The position numbers were made by a program, and so were the translations under genes. From positions 186,001 to 250,000 of the forward strand of contig JBMYVY010000002.1 in assembly GCA_049606855.1 (NCBI GenBank): a DNA stretch of 64,000 bases, given 5' to 3'. Shown in pieces: positions 9,032 to 17,892 of the stretch (positions are counted from its first letter, which is position 1; each line of letters starts with the position of its first letter). Origin of the DNA: JBELHR01 sp049606855. GTDB taxonomy: Bacteria > Bacteroidota > Bacteroidia > Flavobacteriales > Flavobacteriaceae. Below the pieces are notes generated by a model. That model was not told the origin of the DNA. It searched no databases and saw nothing but the letters and a program-made list of their open reading frames with translations.

Positions 9032-10039
9032 AAACAAACGAGCTCCATTACCTAATCGATTCGGGTAAAGGATATGTCCTTGTTCTAGTTTTATTCCATC
9101 TGCAGGGTCATTTTTTATTAGCATAGCCCCATCGAGATCAATATAATCTAAAGCTGAGGCAAACTGGGAAATTGCCGCAATCCCCACGGAAGATTCGGTC
9201 ATGCATCCCATCATAACTTTCATTCCTAATGCCCTTGCTTTATGTATCATTTGAAGAGCAGGGGTCATACCTCCACATTTCATAAGCTTAATATTAATCC
9301 CGTGAAATTGATCATGACAAAGGGCAACATCGTCAATCGTTAAACAACTTTCATCCGCTATAATCGGAATTTTGGATTTTTCAAAAAGTACCTTTGCCCC
9401 TTGAACATCTTCTACTTTTAAAGGTTGCTCGATAAACTCTACTCCCAATTCTATAAGCTCGTCTTGCCAATCCAAAACTTGCTTTACCGTCCAACCGCAA
9501 TTGGCATCAACCCTGAAAACAGCGTCAGTCTCAGACCTCAACGCTCTAAGTATTTCAAGGTCCTGAGAACTTCCTAATTTGATTTTATATAACGGCCAAG
9601 GCTGGTCCTTCATTTTACGAAGCATTACTGGTATTTCATCCAAACCTATGGTATAATTACTCAACAGCTCAGTATGTGCACCTAAACCTAATAAATTTCG
9701 CGTTGTCGACTTTTTAAATTGACTGTACAAATCCCAATAAGCTTGATCTAGAGCGCAAAGCAAAAATTCATGACCTTTCAAAATTCCATAAATATGCAAC
9801 CAATATTCCTCAGGAGTCAACCAATGTTCTATAGTTAATGCATGTAGATATTTATCCAAAGTTTGCTGAAAGGATTTAAGGGAATTCTGATAAAATGGAT
9901 TCACCGTGCACTCTCCGAGTCCAACGAATCCTTCATGCTCCATAATAATTACGAAGCTAGGTACCTCCGTTCTGACACTTCGTGATAAACCAAATGGATT
10001 TGCTAATTCAAGCTGATATGTACGGTATTTAATGTTCAT
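9029..10039 (-). CDS. Dipeptide epimerase (L-Ala-D/L-Glu epimerase-like)
   Basis: This enolase-superfamily enzyme has 336 residues. Seen in order are the KIK acid/base lysine motif in YKIKLGS (near 151), the metal ligands in RVDANCGW (near 176), FIEQPL (near 203) and IIADES (near 229), and a second lysine in NIKLMKCGG (near 252). The DLDG motif (near 310) is the DxD signature that binds the dipeptide amino group in Ala-Glu epimerases. The likely role is recycling of murein peptides. The ATG at 10039 is preferred over an upstream in-frame start because it begins at the capping domain. Confidence 0.88.
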   Translation of the reverse strand: MNIKYRTYQLELANPFGLSRSVRTEVPSFVIIMEHEGFVGLGECTVNPFYQNSLKSFQQTLDKYLHALTIEHWLTPEEYWLHIYGILKGHEFLLCALDQAYWDLYSQFKKSTTRNLLGLGAHTELLSNYTIGLDEIPVMLRKMKDQPWPLYKIKLGSSQDLEILRALRSETDAVFRVDANCGWTVKQVLDWQDELIELGVEFIEQPLKVEDVQGAKVLFEKSKIPIIADESCLTIDDVALCHDQFHGINIKLMKCGGMTPALQMIHKARALGMKVMMGCMTESSVGIAAISQFASALDYIDLDGAMLIKNDPADGIKLEQGHILYPNRLGNGARLF

Positions 10040-10090
10040 TTCTAAATATAGTTCAAGAAACAAAAAAATGATATCTTTCGAAATAAAATC

Positions 10091-10681
10091 ATGCCTTTAG
10101 TTACACCTATCGATCCGGATTCTAATCCTGATGTAAAAAAATTAGCTGAATTTTTTAATGAAACTCTAGGGTTTTGTCCTAATTCAGTACTTACCATGCA
10201 AATCAGACCTGAGATTGCTCGCTCCTTTATCAATTTGAACATGGCAGTTATGGCAAATCACGGTAGAGTCAGCTCAGCTTTAAAAAGAATGATAGCCTGG
10301 GTGAGCTCTAACGCAACAGGTTGCAGATATTGTCAAGCTCATGCAATCAGAGCAGCTGAGCGCTATGGAGCCGAACAAGAACAACTTGATAATATTTGGG
10401 AATACCGAACTCATCCTGCATTTAGTGAAGCAGAGCGCGCAGCACTTGATTTTTCATTAGCTGCCTCTCAAGTTCCAAATGCAGTGGATCAAGAAATTAA
10501 AGATCGTTTATATAAGTATTGGGATGAGGGCGAAATTGTAGAAATGCTCGGAGTAATTTCACTTTTTGGATACCTCAACAGATGGAATGATTCTATGGGA
10601 ACCTCCCTTGAAGATGACGCCGTTTCCAGTGGAGAGCAATACCTTGGAAAACACGGTTGGAACAAAGGAAAACATCAATAA
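10091..10681 (+). CDS. Carboxymuconolactone decarboxylase / AhpD-like protein
   Basis: The protein is all-helical with 196 residues and the AhpD redox centre GCRYCQAHAIRAAERYG (CxxC near residues 77-80 plus the following His). The family includes alkylhydroperoxidase AhpD and peroxidase-related proteins. No AhpC is adjacent, so the partner is unknown. A near-consensus TATCTTTC lies at 10072-10079. A bidirectional terminator follows directly. Confidence 0.85.
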   Translation: MPLVTPIDPDSNPDVKKLAEFFNETLGFCPNSVLTMQIRPEIARSFINLNMAVMANHGRVSSALKRMIAWVSSNATGCRYCQAHAIRAAERYGAEQEQLDNIWEYRTHPAFSEAERAALDFSLAASQVPNAVDQEIKDRLYKYWDEGEIVEMLGVISLFGYLNRWNDSMGTSLEDDAVSSGEQYLGKHGWNKGKHQ

Positions 10682-10686
10682 AAAAA

Positions 10687-10708
10687 GGCACCCAATGGGT
10701 GCCTTTTT
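10687..10708. terminator. Bidirectional intrinsic terminator
   Basis: Arms GGCACCC (10687-10693) and GGGTGCC (10697-10703) with loop AAT are flanked by an A run on the left and a T run on the right. It serves the convergent AhpD-like and M13 peptidase genes. Confidence 0.85.
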
Positions 10709-10712
10709 AATT

Positions 10713-12790
10713 TTACCAGATGCGAACTCGCATCTCCGGTTCTAAGTACATATCATCTCCTTGTTTAATTTCGAATACTTCATAGAAAGCATCCATATTT
10801 TGTAAAGGCATATATGCGCGATACATTCCTGGAGAATGTGGATCAGTCTTAATCAAATTCTTTAAGGCGTCATCCCTCATTTTCGTTCTCCAAACAGTTG
10901 CCCAAGACATGAAAAATCTCTGTTCAGGAGTAAATCCGTCAATATTTCCAGGTCGGCCATTGTTGCGATAATAGATCTCTAAACCTGCCAAGGCAGCATT
11001 TAATCCTCCTAAATCTCCAATATTCTCACCTAAGGTAAATTCTCCATTAAGATGAACATCTTCTATGGCAACAACATTGTCAAATTGCTCAGAAAGTGCT
11101 TTACCTAAAACATCAAACTTTTCTCGATCTTGATCAGTCCACCAGTTTTTTAGATTTCCATCTCCATCAAATCGAGAACCTGAATCATCGAAACTATGAG
11201 AAATTTCATGACCAATCACCGCTCCTATTCCCCCATAATTCACAGCTTCATCTGCCATAGGATCATAGAAAGGTGGTTGTAATATCGCTGCAGGAAAAAC
11301 AATCTCATTATTTACAGGATTGAAATACGCATTTACAATTTGAGGAGCCATACCCCATTCTTTACGGTCAACAGGCTTACCAAGCTTTTCAATATCTTGA
11401 TTGTAATTCCATTTATTCAAATTAATACTATTTGAAAAATAAGAACCTCCATCCTTTGGGGAATCAACCATTAATTCGGAATAATCCTTCCACTCATCAG
11501 GATAGGCAATTTTCACCGTCATCTTGTGTAATTTATCTAATGCGCGTTGTTTAGTTTCATCACTCATCCATGACAATCCTTGAATTCGTTCTTCAAATCC
11601 TAACATCACATTAGCAATCATTTCTTCCGCTTTTTCCTTTGCCTCTGGCGGGAATTTTTCAGCAACATATAATTGACCTACAGCTTCTCCAAGAGACCAG
11701 TTAATAGTTGACAGAGCCCTTTCTTCACGAGGTCTTTGAGCCTGCGCTCCTCTTAACTCTTTAGAATAAAATTCCCAGTTTGCTGTTTCTAATTCTGTAG
11801 TCAACATTCCTGCTGAAGTACGAACAACATTCCAAGTAGCATAGGCTTTGATTTGTTCCATAGAACTATTGGCCACTAAATCATTCATCACCTTCATATA
11901 CTTCGGGTCGCTTACAATAACACGATCGATATCACCCACTCCGATACCCTCAAAATAGGCCGTCCAATCAAACTCAGGTGCCAGCTCGCGAAGTTCAGCA
12001 ATCGTCATTGGATTATAACTTTTTCTGGCATCACGGCGCTCCTCTTTTGTCATTCTTGGAGCAGCTAGATCATATTCGTATTCAAAAATCATTTCAGCCT
12101 TTTCTTGACCTCCTTCAATTCCAAAAGCGTCGAGCATCTTAGTGATATATGCCTTATACTTCTCTCTTTTTTTGCAGTATCCTCATCCTGATCCAAATAA
12201 TAATCTTGAGACAATCCCAATCCGGAAGAACCTAAATAACCCGCATTAATCTTAGAATCCTTAAGGTCATTATATACCCCAAAATCAAAATATCCTAGAC
12301 CTCCCAAAGGAGCCATTTCAATCATCAATTTTTGCATATCCGCCTTAGAGTTCATTGCATCAATTTTTTTCAGATAAGGCATCACTGGTGCAATTCCTTG
12401 CTCATTTCTAGCAACAGTATCCATAATAGATTCGTAAAAATAAATGGCTTTTTGCTGGTCAGTAATAGCTTGTTCCTTTCCTTGAGCGTCTTTCATAACG
12501 GGGTTCTCATTGTTTGCAATGGCCTCGTTCATGATTTTTAAAACATCGTCATCGGTCTTTTTTCTAAGCTCATTAAAACTACCCCATGAAGTTCGATCAG
12601 ACGGAATTTCCGTTTTATCGAGCCACGCTCCATTGACGTATCGGAAAAAATCTTGGGAAGGCTTAACAGTCTTGTCCATGTTTTCGGTGTGAATTCCATG
12701 TACCTCTTTTGCAGGTTCTGTAGAACACGCAACAACAAGAGAAATACCTAATGCAGACAGCATCAAGCTCTTAGTTTGTATTAGTTTCAT
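10713..12790 (-). pseudogene. M13 family (neprilysin-like) metallopeptidase, frameshifted
   Basis: This is a zinc endopeptidase split over two frames. The 5' part (12790 to about 12164) encodes a lipoprotein signal (LVVACST) and the start of the M13 N-domain (DFFRYVNGAWLDKTEIP). The 3' part (from about 12167 to 10713) encodes NAYFNPVNNEIVFPAAIL, the zinc site IGHEISHSFDD (HExxH), ENIGDLGGL with the third ligand Glu, and the terminal RVRIW. The break is at a run of seven A (minus strand; T run at 12167-12173). One extra A, or a -1 slip at A AAA AAA G, restores a 692-residue protein of normal family length reading KKREKYKAYITKMLDAFG. It could be a sequencing error, a true mutation or slippage. 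Confidence 0.85.
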
Positions 12791-12836
12791 AATGTTAAAT
12801 TTGGTTACGAAACTAAATTAAGAATTATTCTGTGTA

Positions 12837-13517
12837 CTACGACTTTCCTGCGAGTATAATTACAAACTCCCCTTTTGCAGGTTTGTTTTCAAAATGAAGC
12901 AAAGCCTCATCCACAGTCCCTCGAAATGTTTCTTCATAGAGTTTGGTCAATTCGCGACAAATAGAGATCAATCGATCTCCTCCCATATACTCTTTGAAGT
13001 TGTTTAGCGTTTTGATGAGTTTATGTGGAGATTCATAGAATACCAAAGTTCTAGATTCCTCAGCAAGTATTTTTAACCTAGTTTGTCGACCTTTTTTTAC
13101 AGGCAAAAACCCTTCAAAAACAAATTTATCGTTTGGCAAACCACTGACCACAAGAGCAGGAACAAAAGCAGTTGCACCAGGTAAACATTGAATTTCAATT
13201 CCAGCTTCAACAGCAGCTCTTGCGAGTAAAAATCCTGGGTCGGAAATTCCTGGAGTACCGGCATCAGTAATAAGAGCCATACGTTCTCCATTCTGCATTC
13301 TTTGGATCAAATGATTGACTACCTTATGTTCATTGTGCATATGATAGGCCATCATGGGAGTGCTTACTTCATAATGTTTGAGTAATTTACCACTGGTTCT
13401 TGTATCTTCAGCCAAAACCAAATCTACCAATTGAAGTGTTTCCACTCCTCGAAAAGTCATATCTGCTAAATTCCCAATTGGAGTAGGAACGAAAAATAAT
13501 TGCGCATTTAATTCCAT
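12837..13517 (-). CDS. rsmI: 16S rRNA (cytidine(1402)-2'-O)-methyltransferase
   Basis: RsmI methylates the 2'-OH of C1402 in the decoding centre of 16S rRNA using SAM. The 226-residue tetrapyrrole-methylase-fold protein has FVPTPIGNLADMTFRGVETL at the N-terminus, LAEDTRTSGKLLKHY near 36, DAGTPGISDPG near 84 and FYESPHKL near 161, all diagnostic. The start codon directly abuts the stop of the upstream acyl-CoA ligase gene, so both are probably on one transcript. Confidence 0.95.
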   Translation of the reverse strand: MELNAQLFFVPTPIGNLADMTFRGVETLQLVDLVLAEDTRTSGKLLKHYEVSTPMMAYHMHNEHKVVNHLIQRMQNGERMALITDAGTPGISDPGFLLARAAVEAGIEIQCLPGATAFVPALVVSGLPNDKFVFEGFLPVKKGRQTRLKILAEESRTLVFYESPHKLIKTLNNFKEYMGGDRLISICRELTKLYEETFRGTVDEALLHFENKPAKGEFVIILAGKS

Positions 13518-15305
13518 CTAATCCTTTTTATACATGCGGTCAATCAGGTCCTTATATTTCTTCTGAATTACCTTGCGTTTGAGCTTCAGAGTTGAAGTAA
13601 TCTCACCAGTTTCAATGGTAAATTCCTTTGGGAGCAAAGTGAATTTTTTAATTTTTTCAAACCCAGAAAACTCTTGCTGTAAATCTTCAAAACGTCTTTG
13701 CATCATCTTAATGATTTCTGAGTTTTGAATTAAGTCTTCTATTCCAGTGTAGCTGATTTTGTGTTTCTCAGCATATTTTTTCAAATTCTCAAAACTCGGC
13801 ACGGCAAGGGCGGTCACAAAATTTCGATTATCGCCGATTACCGCTATTTGCTCAATCATCTCATCACTAACCAATTTCATTTCGAGTTTTTGAGGTGCAA
13901 TATATTTACCTCCAGAAGTTTTCATAAGGTCTTTAATGCGATCCGTTATTGTCAAATAACCATGCTGATCTATTCGTCCGGCATCTCCAGATTTAAACCA
14001 TTCACCTTCCATTACCTTAGCGGTTTCCTCAGGCTTTTTATAATATCCTCTCATCACACCAGGGCCTTTAATCCAAACCTCATCATTAGGTCCAATTTTC
14101 AACTCCGTTCCCTTAATTGCTCTACCTGCAGAAGAAAAATCAAATTTAGTTTTTCCAAAAAGAGAAGCCGTTGCTGTGGTCTCGGTCAAACCATAACCAC
14201 AAATGATTCTCAAGCCAAATGAATAGAAAAAACGAACTAAATCACCTGATAAAGGTGCTCCACCACAGGGGGTAAATTGGATTTCGCCGCCGAATCCACC
14301 TCGAAGCTTCTTAAATACTAGCGCATTGGCAAATTTATATTTCAAATTCAGCCAAGCCGATGGTTTTTTCTCCAAGCGTAAATGATCATTGTAATAGCTG
14401 TCTCCAACACTGAGAGCCCAATCCATCAAGCCTTTTACAAGCGCAGAACCGTCATTTCGTTTGTCTTGAATTGCACCGTAAATTTTCTCAAACATCCGAG
14501 GAACGGTACACATTACATGTGGCTTAACTTCTAATAAAACTGAAGCCATCTCACGAGGGTTTTCGTTGAAATAAACTTCAATACCTCGGTGTAAACAATA
14601 GAAGACCCATGAGCGTTCATAAATATGACTCAATGGTAAAATACTCAAGGATCTAAAATGAGGTTTAACCTCTAATTCGGCATCGTGTGCTGTCAGAGAA
14701 TCCAAAAAATTTTCATGATCCAGCATCACTCCTTTTGGCTCACCTGTCGTTCCAGAAGTATATATAATACTTGCCAAATCCTTTAAAGAAGCTCTATCAT
14801 ATGCTGCATCCAATCCTTTTCGATTAACCGTTTTCTCCATAAAGTCACCAATGTGAATGGAATGGCTCTTTAACTCGATAGCATCGTCCATAGCCACAAT
14901 CAATTTAAGGCTTGGTAACTTGTCAAAAACTTTGTGTAATCGATCATAAATCAATTGATCCCCAACAAAAACGACCTCTATCTGAGCGTCATTTATTATA
15001 TAAGAAGCCTCTTTCGAGCTATTAGTTGCATAAATTGGAACTGTTACCGCACCGAGAGACATAATCGCGATATCAGAAATGATCCAATTGGGAGAATTTT
15101 GAGAGAATATGGCTACGTTTGCGCCTTTTTCAATTCCGAAAGTGAGCATCGCACTTGCGAGAGTCTCCACTTGATGAAGCATTTCATTCCAAGAAGTCCC
15201 TTCCCAGCTCCCTGATTTTGAGTTCTTTTGAAAAATAATTTTCTGATCTCCGAATCGTTTAACATTCGCCCTAATATCCTGATCTATATGTTTAAAATCT
15301 CGCAC
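13518..15305 (-). CDS. Long-chain acyl-CoA synthetase (AMP-binding)
   Basis: This ANL-superfamily ligase has 595 residues and activates fatty acids to acyl-AMP and then acyl-CoA. The P-loop-like IIYTSGTTGEPKGVMLDH lies near 185, GYGLTETTATAS near 368, the GDAGRID segment near 442 and a C-terminal lysine region (DLMKTSGGKYIAPQKLE) near 462. It is closest to the FadD15-type bacterial long-chain ligases. A minus-strand TACCTTTG element lies 21 nt upstream. Confidence 0.9.
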   Translation of the reverse strand: MRDFKHIDQDIRANVKRFGDQKIIFQKNSKSGSWEGTSWNEMLHQVETLASAMLTFGIEKGANVAIFSQNSPNWIISDIAIMSLGAVTVPIYATNSSKEASYIINDAQIEVVFVGDQLIYDRLHKVFDKLPSLKLIVAMDDAIELKSHSIHIGDFMEKTVNRKGLDAAYDRASLKDLASIIYTSGTTGEPKGVMLDHENFLDSLTAHDAELEVKPHFRSLSILPLSHIYERSWVFYCLHRGIEVYFNENPREMASVLLEVKPHVMCTVPRMFEKIYGAIQDKRNDGSALVKGLMDWALSVGDSYYNDHLRLEKKPSAWLNLKYKFANALVFKKLRGGFGGEIQFTPCGGAPLSGDLVRFFYSFGLRIICGYGLTETTATASLFGKTKFDFSSAGRAIKGTELKIGPNDEVWIKGPGVMRGYYKKPEETAKVMEGEWFKSGDAGRIDQHGYLTITDRIKDLMKTSGGKYIAPQKLEMKLVSDEMIEQIAVIGDNRNFVTALAVPSFENLKKYAEKHKISYTGIEDLIQNSEIIKMMQRRFEDLQQEFSGFEKIKKFTLLPKEFTIETGEITSTLKLKRKVIQKKYKDLIDRMYKKD

Positions 15306-15326
15306 GACTATCTTTAATTATACATA

Positions 15327-15334
15327 CAAAGGTA
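15327..15334 (-). promoter_or_regulatory. Putative -7 promoter element for the acyl-CoA ligase
   Basis: The minus strand reads TACCTTTG (exact TAnnTTTG), 21 nt before the start codon at 15305 and back-to-back with the aspS promoter element. Confidence 0.5.
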
Positions 15335-15348
15335 CAGTATATTTTTCT

Positions 15349-15356
15349 TAACTTTG
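15349..15356 (+). promoter_or_regulatory. Putative -7 promoter element for aspS
   Basis: It reads TAACTTTG (exact TAnnTTTG), 25 nt before the aspS ATG at 15382. It supports the shorter start over the TTG at 15361. Confidence 0.5.
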
Positions 15357-15381
15357 CGACTTGTTTTTAAAGCAAAATTCA

Positions 15382-17133
15382 ATGTATAGATCACATAACA
15401 ACGGGGCACTTAGAATTGCAGATGTAGGTAAAGAAGTTATTCTTTCAGGATGGGTTCAAAAAACTAGAGATAAAGGATTCATGATTTGGATTGATTTGAG
15501 GGATCGATATGGCATCACTCAATTAATTGTAGATGAAGAAAGAAGTCCTGCTAGTGTGTTAGAAGTAGCTCGCAATTTAGGTCGTGAATTTGTGATTCAA
15601 GTTACCGGAGAAGTGATCGAAAGAGTTTCAAAAAACCCCAATTTGCCTACGGGAGAAATTGAGGTTCTGGTAAAGGAACTCAATGTGTTAAATGAAGCTT
15701 TAGTACCTCCATTTACCATAGAAGATGACACTGATGGCGGAGAAGAATTACGTATGAAATATCGTTATTTAGATATTCGTCGTAATCCGGTAAAAAACAA
15801 TTTAATTTTTAGACATAAAGTAACACAGCAAGTGAGAAACTTTTTGTCTGAAAAAGATTTCATAGAAGTTGAGACGCCATATCTAATTAAATCCACTCCA
15901 GAAGGAGCAAGAGATTTTGTGGTTCCATCGAGAATGAATTCAAATGAATTTTATGCTTTACCACAATCTCCACAAACCTTTAAGCAGTTGTTGATGGTGG
16001 GAGGAATGGATAAATACTTCCAAATCGTGAAGTGTTTTAGAGATGAAGATTTAAGAGCCGATCGTCAACCAGAATTCACTCAAATTGATTGTGAGATGGC
16101 CTTTGTTGAGCAGGAAGATATTTTAAATGTCTTTGAGGGTTTAACGCGTCATTTATTAAAGACCATCCGCGATGTTGATGTTGAAAGTTTCCCGAGAATG
16201 ACTTATGATCATGCGATGAAAACCTACGGAAATGACAAACCGGATATTCGTTTCAAAATGGAATTCGGTGAACTTAATGACTATGCTCAAAATAAAGATT
16301 TCAAAGTCTTTAACGAGGCAGAATTAGTAGTTGGAATTGCTGTTCCAGGAGGTGCCTCAATGACGAGAAAAGAAATTGATAAATTAATTGATTGGGTTAA
16401 ACGCCCTCAAGTTGGAGCGTTAGGTATGGTTTACGTTAAGTGTAACGAAGACGGAACCTTTAAATCTTCAGTGGATAAATTTTATACTCAAGAAGATCTT
16501 GCTACCTGGGCTGCAGCAACAGGTGCTAAACCTGGCGATTTAATTTGTGTTCTATCGGGTCAAACAAATAAAGTTCGAGCGCAATTAAGTGCCTTGCGTA
16601 TGGAAATGGCAGAACGTTTAGGTTTAAGGAAATCTGATGAATTCGCACCTTTGTGGGTAGTTGATTTCCCTTTATTAGAATGGGATGAAGAAACTGAGAG
16701 ATACCACGCAATGCACCATCCTTTTACTGCACCTAAGACTAATGATATTCCTTTATTGGATACTGATCCAGGAGCAGTTAGAGCAAATGCCTATGACTTG
16801 GTGTTAAACGGAAACGAAATTGGGGGTGGTTCTATTCGAATTTACGATAAAGATACTCAGGCTTTGATGTTCAAGCATCTTGGATTCAGTAAAGAAGAAG
16901 CTCAAGCTCAATTCGGTTTCTTACTTAGCGCTTTTGAATATGGTGCTCCTCCGCATGGAGGTATTGCATTTGGATTAGACCGTTTAGTATCTATCCTTGG
17001 TGGCCAAGAAACCATTAGAGATTTTATTGCTTTTCCTAAGAATAATTCAGGTCGTGATGTAATGATTGATGCACCAGCTCCTTTAGATCAATTACAATTA
17101 GAAGAGCTAGCCTTGAATGTCATCAAAAAATAA
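15382..17133 (+). CDS. aspS: Aspartate--tRNA ligase
   Basis: This class II aminoacyl-tRNA synthetase charges tRNA-Asp. The 583-residue length and layout are bacterial: an N-terminal OB fold (VILSGWVQKTRDKGFMIWID), the motif 2 region FRDEDLRADRQPEFTQID near 217, a GAD insertion domain and motif 3 GIAFGLDRLVSILGG near 533. The ATG at 15382 gives the canonical MYRSHNNGALR start. Confidence 0.97.
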   Translation: MYRSHNNGALRIADVGKEVILSGWVQKTRDKGFMIWIDLRDRYGITQLIVDEERSPASVLEVARNLGREFVIQVTGEVIERVSKNPNLPTGEIEVLVKELNVLNEALVPPFTIEDDTDGGEELRMKYRYLDIRRNPVKNNLIFRHKVTQQVRNFLSEKDFIEVETPYLIKSTPEGARDFVVPSRMNSNEFYALPQSPQTFKQLLMVGGMDKYFQIVKCFRDEDLRADRQPEFTQIDCEMAFVEQEDILNVFEGLTRHLLKTIRDVDVESFPRMTYDHAMKTYGNDKPDIRFKMEFGELNDYAQNKDFKVFNEAELVVGIAVPGGASMTRKEIDKLIDWVKRPQVGALGMVYVKCNEDGTFKSSVDKFYTQEDLATWAAATGAKPGDLICVLSGQTNKVRAQLSALRMEMAERLGLRKSDEFAPLWVVDFPLLEWDEETERYHAMHHPFTAPKTNDIPLLDTDPGAVRANAYDLVLNGNEIGGGSIRIYDKDTQALMFKHLGFSKEEAQAQFGFLLSAFEYGAPPHGGIAFGLDRLVSILGGQETIRDFIAFPKNNSGRDVMIDAPAPLDQLQLEELALNVIKK

Positions 17134-17134
17134 G

Positions 17135-17142
17135 TATCTTTA
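17135..17142 (+). promoter_or_regulatory. Possible -7 element upstream of ferritin
   Basis: TATCTTTA matches seven of eight positions of TAnnTTTG, 18 nt before the ferritin start codon and immediately after the aspS stop. Confidence 0.3.
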
Positions 17143-17159
17143 GTTTAAATTCAATTATC

Positions 17160-17666
17160 ATGCTTAACAAAGAAATGGAAGTGGCTTTAAACGGACAGTT
17201 GGTCTTGGAAGCAAAAGCCTCTATGCAATATTTAGCAATGGCCTCATGGGCAGAATGTAATGGATTCAATGGAGTGTCTGAATTCTTCTACACCCATGCC
17301 GACGAAGAAAGAGCGCACATGCTGAAAATAATGAAGTTTATTAACGAACGTGGTGGACAGGCTCTAGTCCCAAGTATTGACCAAGTGAAAACAGATTTTA
17401 ACGACATTCATGATTTATTTAATTACTTCATGAAATCTGAGGAAACTGTGACAGAAAACGTGAATAAATTGGTTTTTGAAGCCTTACAAGGAAAGAATTT
17501 TACGGTTCATAATTTCTTACAGTGGTTCGTGGCTGAGCAAATGGAAGAAGAGGCTTTGGCAAGAACAATTTTAGATAAGTTGAGTATTATCGGAGATGAT
17601 AAGAGTGGATTATACTTGTTCGATCAGGATATCAATAAATTCTCTTCGGGTAATGAAAATGACTAA
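17160..17666 (+). CDS. Ferritin (non-heme iron storage)
   Basis: The protein is a four-helix bundle of 168 residues. Ferroxidase-site residues are visible: Glu17 in LVLEAKASMQYLAM, Glu50 and His53 in DEERAHMLKI, Glu94 in SEETVTENVNKL, and Gln/Glu near 127-131 in AEQMEEEALART. This is the bacterial FtnA-like type that stores iron as ferric mineral in the cytoplasm. The small Cys-rich gene that follows has its own strong promoter. Confidence 0.93.
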   Translation: MLNKEMEVALNGQLVLEAKASMQYLAMASWAECNGFNGVSEFFYTHADEERAHMLKIMKFINERGGQALVPSIDQVKTDFNDIHDLFNYFMKSEETVTENVNKLVFEALQGKNFTVHNFLQWFVAEQMEEEALARTILDKLSIIGDDKSGLYLFDQDINKFSSGNEND

Positions 17667-17684
17667 ACTTTAACGTTTTAGCTA

Positions 17685-17715
17685 TTTGTCAGTTCCAAAA
17701 TTCCCTTTATTTTTG
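17685..17715 (+). promoter_or_regulatory. Canonical Bacteroidota housekeeping promoter
   Basis: A -33 TTTG (17685-17688) and a -7 TATTTTTG (17708-17715) are separated by 19 nt, which is the consensus arrangement. It lies 29 nt before the ATG of the small Cys-rich protein and is the best-formed promoter in the window. Confidence 0.75.
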
Positions 17716-17743
17716 CCTTATTAAGACTGAATAAAAATAAATA

Positions 17744-17890
17744 ATGGAATTGATGGAAAACACAGCGGTACAAGCAAAGATAGATGCATGCTTTAGTTGC
17801 GATACTTCATGTTCCGTAAAGAAAAAATGCTGTAAAAAGTATAAAAAGAAAAATAAACAACATTGTAAAAGGTGCCCTAATAAGGTCTAA
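17744..17890 (+). CDS. Small Cys/Lys-rich protein, 48 residues
   Basis: I do not recognise a named family. It runs ATG 17744 to TAA 17888-17890. It has seven Cys (16, 19, 23, 29, 30, 41, 44) in the pattern CxxCxxxC, CC, CxxC and 12 Lys in 48 residues, with the core reading KKKCCKKYKKKNK. There is no signal peptide or membrane segment. The spacing suggests a zinc or other metal site, and the basic charge could suit nucleic-acid binding. A textbook promoter precedes it, and the ClC gene starts 3 nt after its stop, so it heads that transcript. An alternative start is Met4. Confidence 0.72.
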   Translation: MELMENTAVQAKIDACFSCDTSCSVKKKCCKKYKKKNKQHCKRCPNKV

Positions 17891-17892
17891 AA

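Noticed and set aside
13761..14222. Plus-strand reading frame of 153 codons
   Set aside because: It is antisense to conserved acyl-CoA ligase sequence, with no domain signature and no ribosome-binding context.
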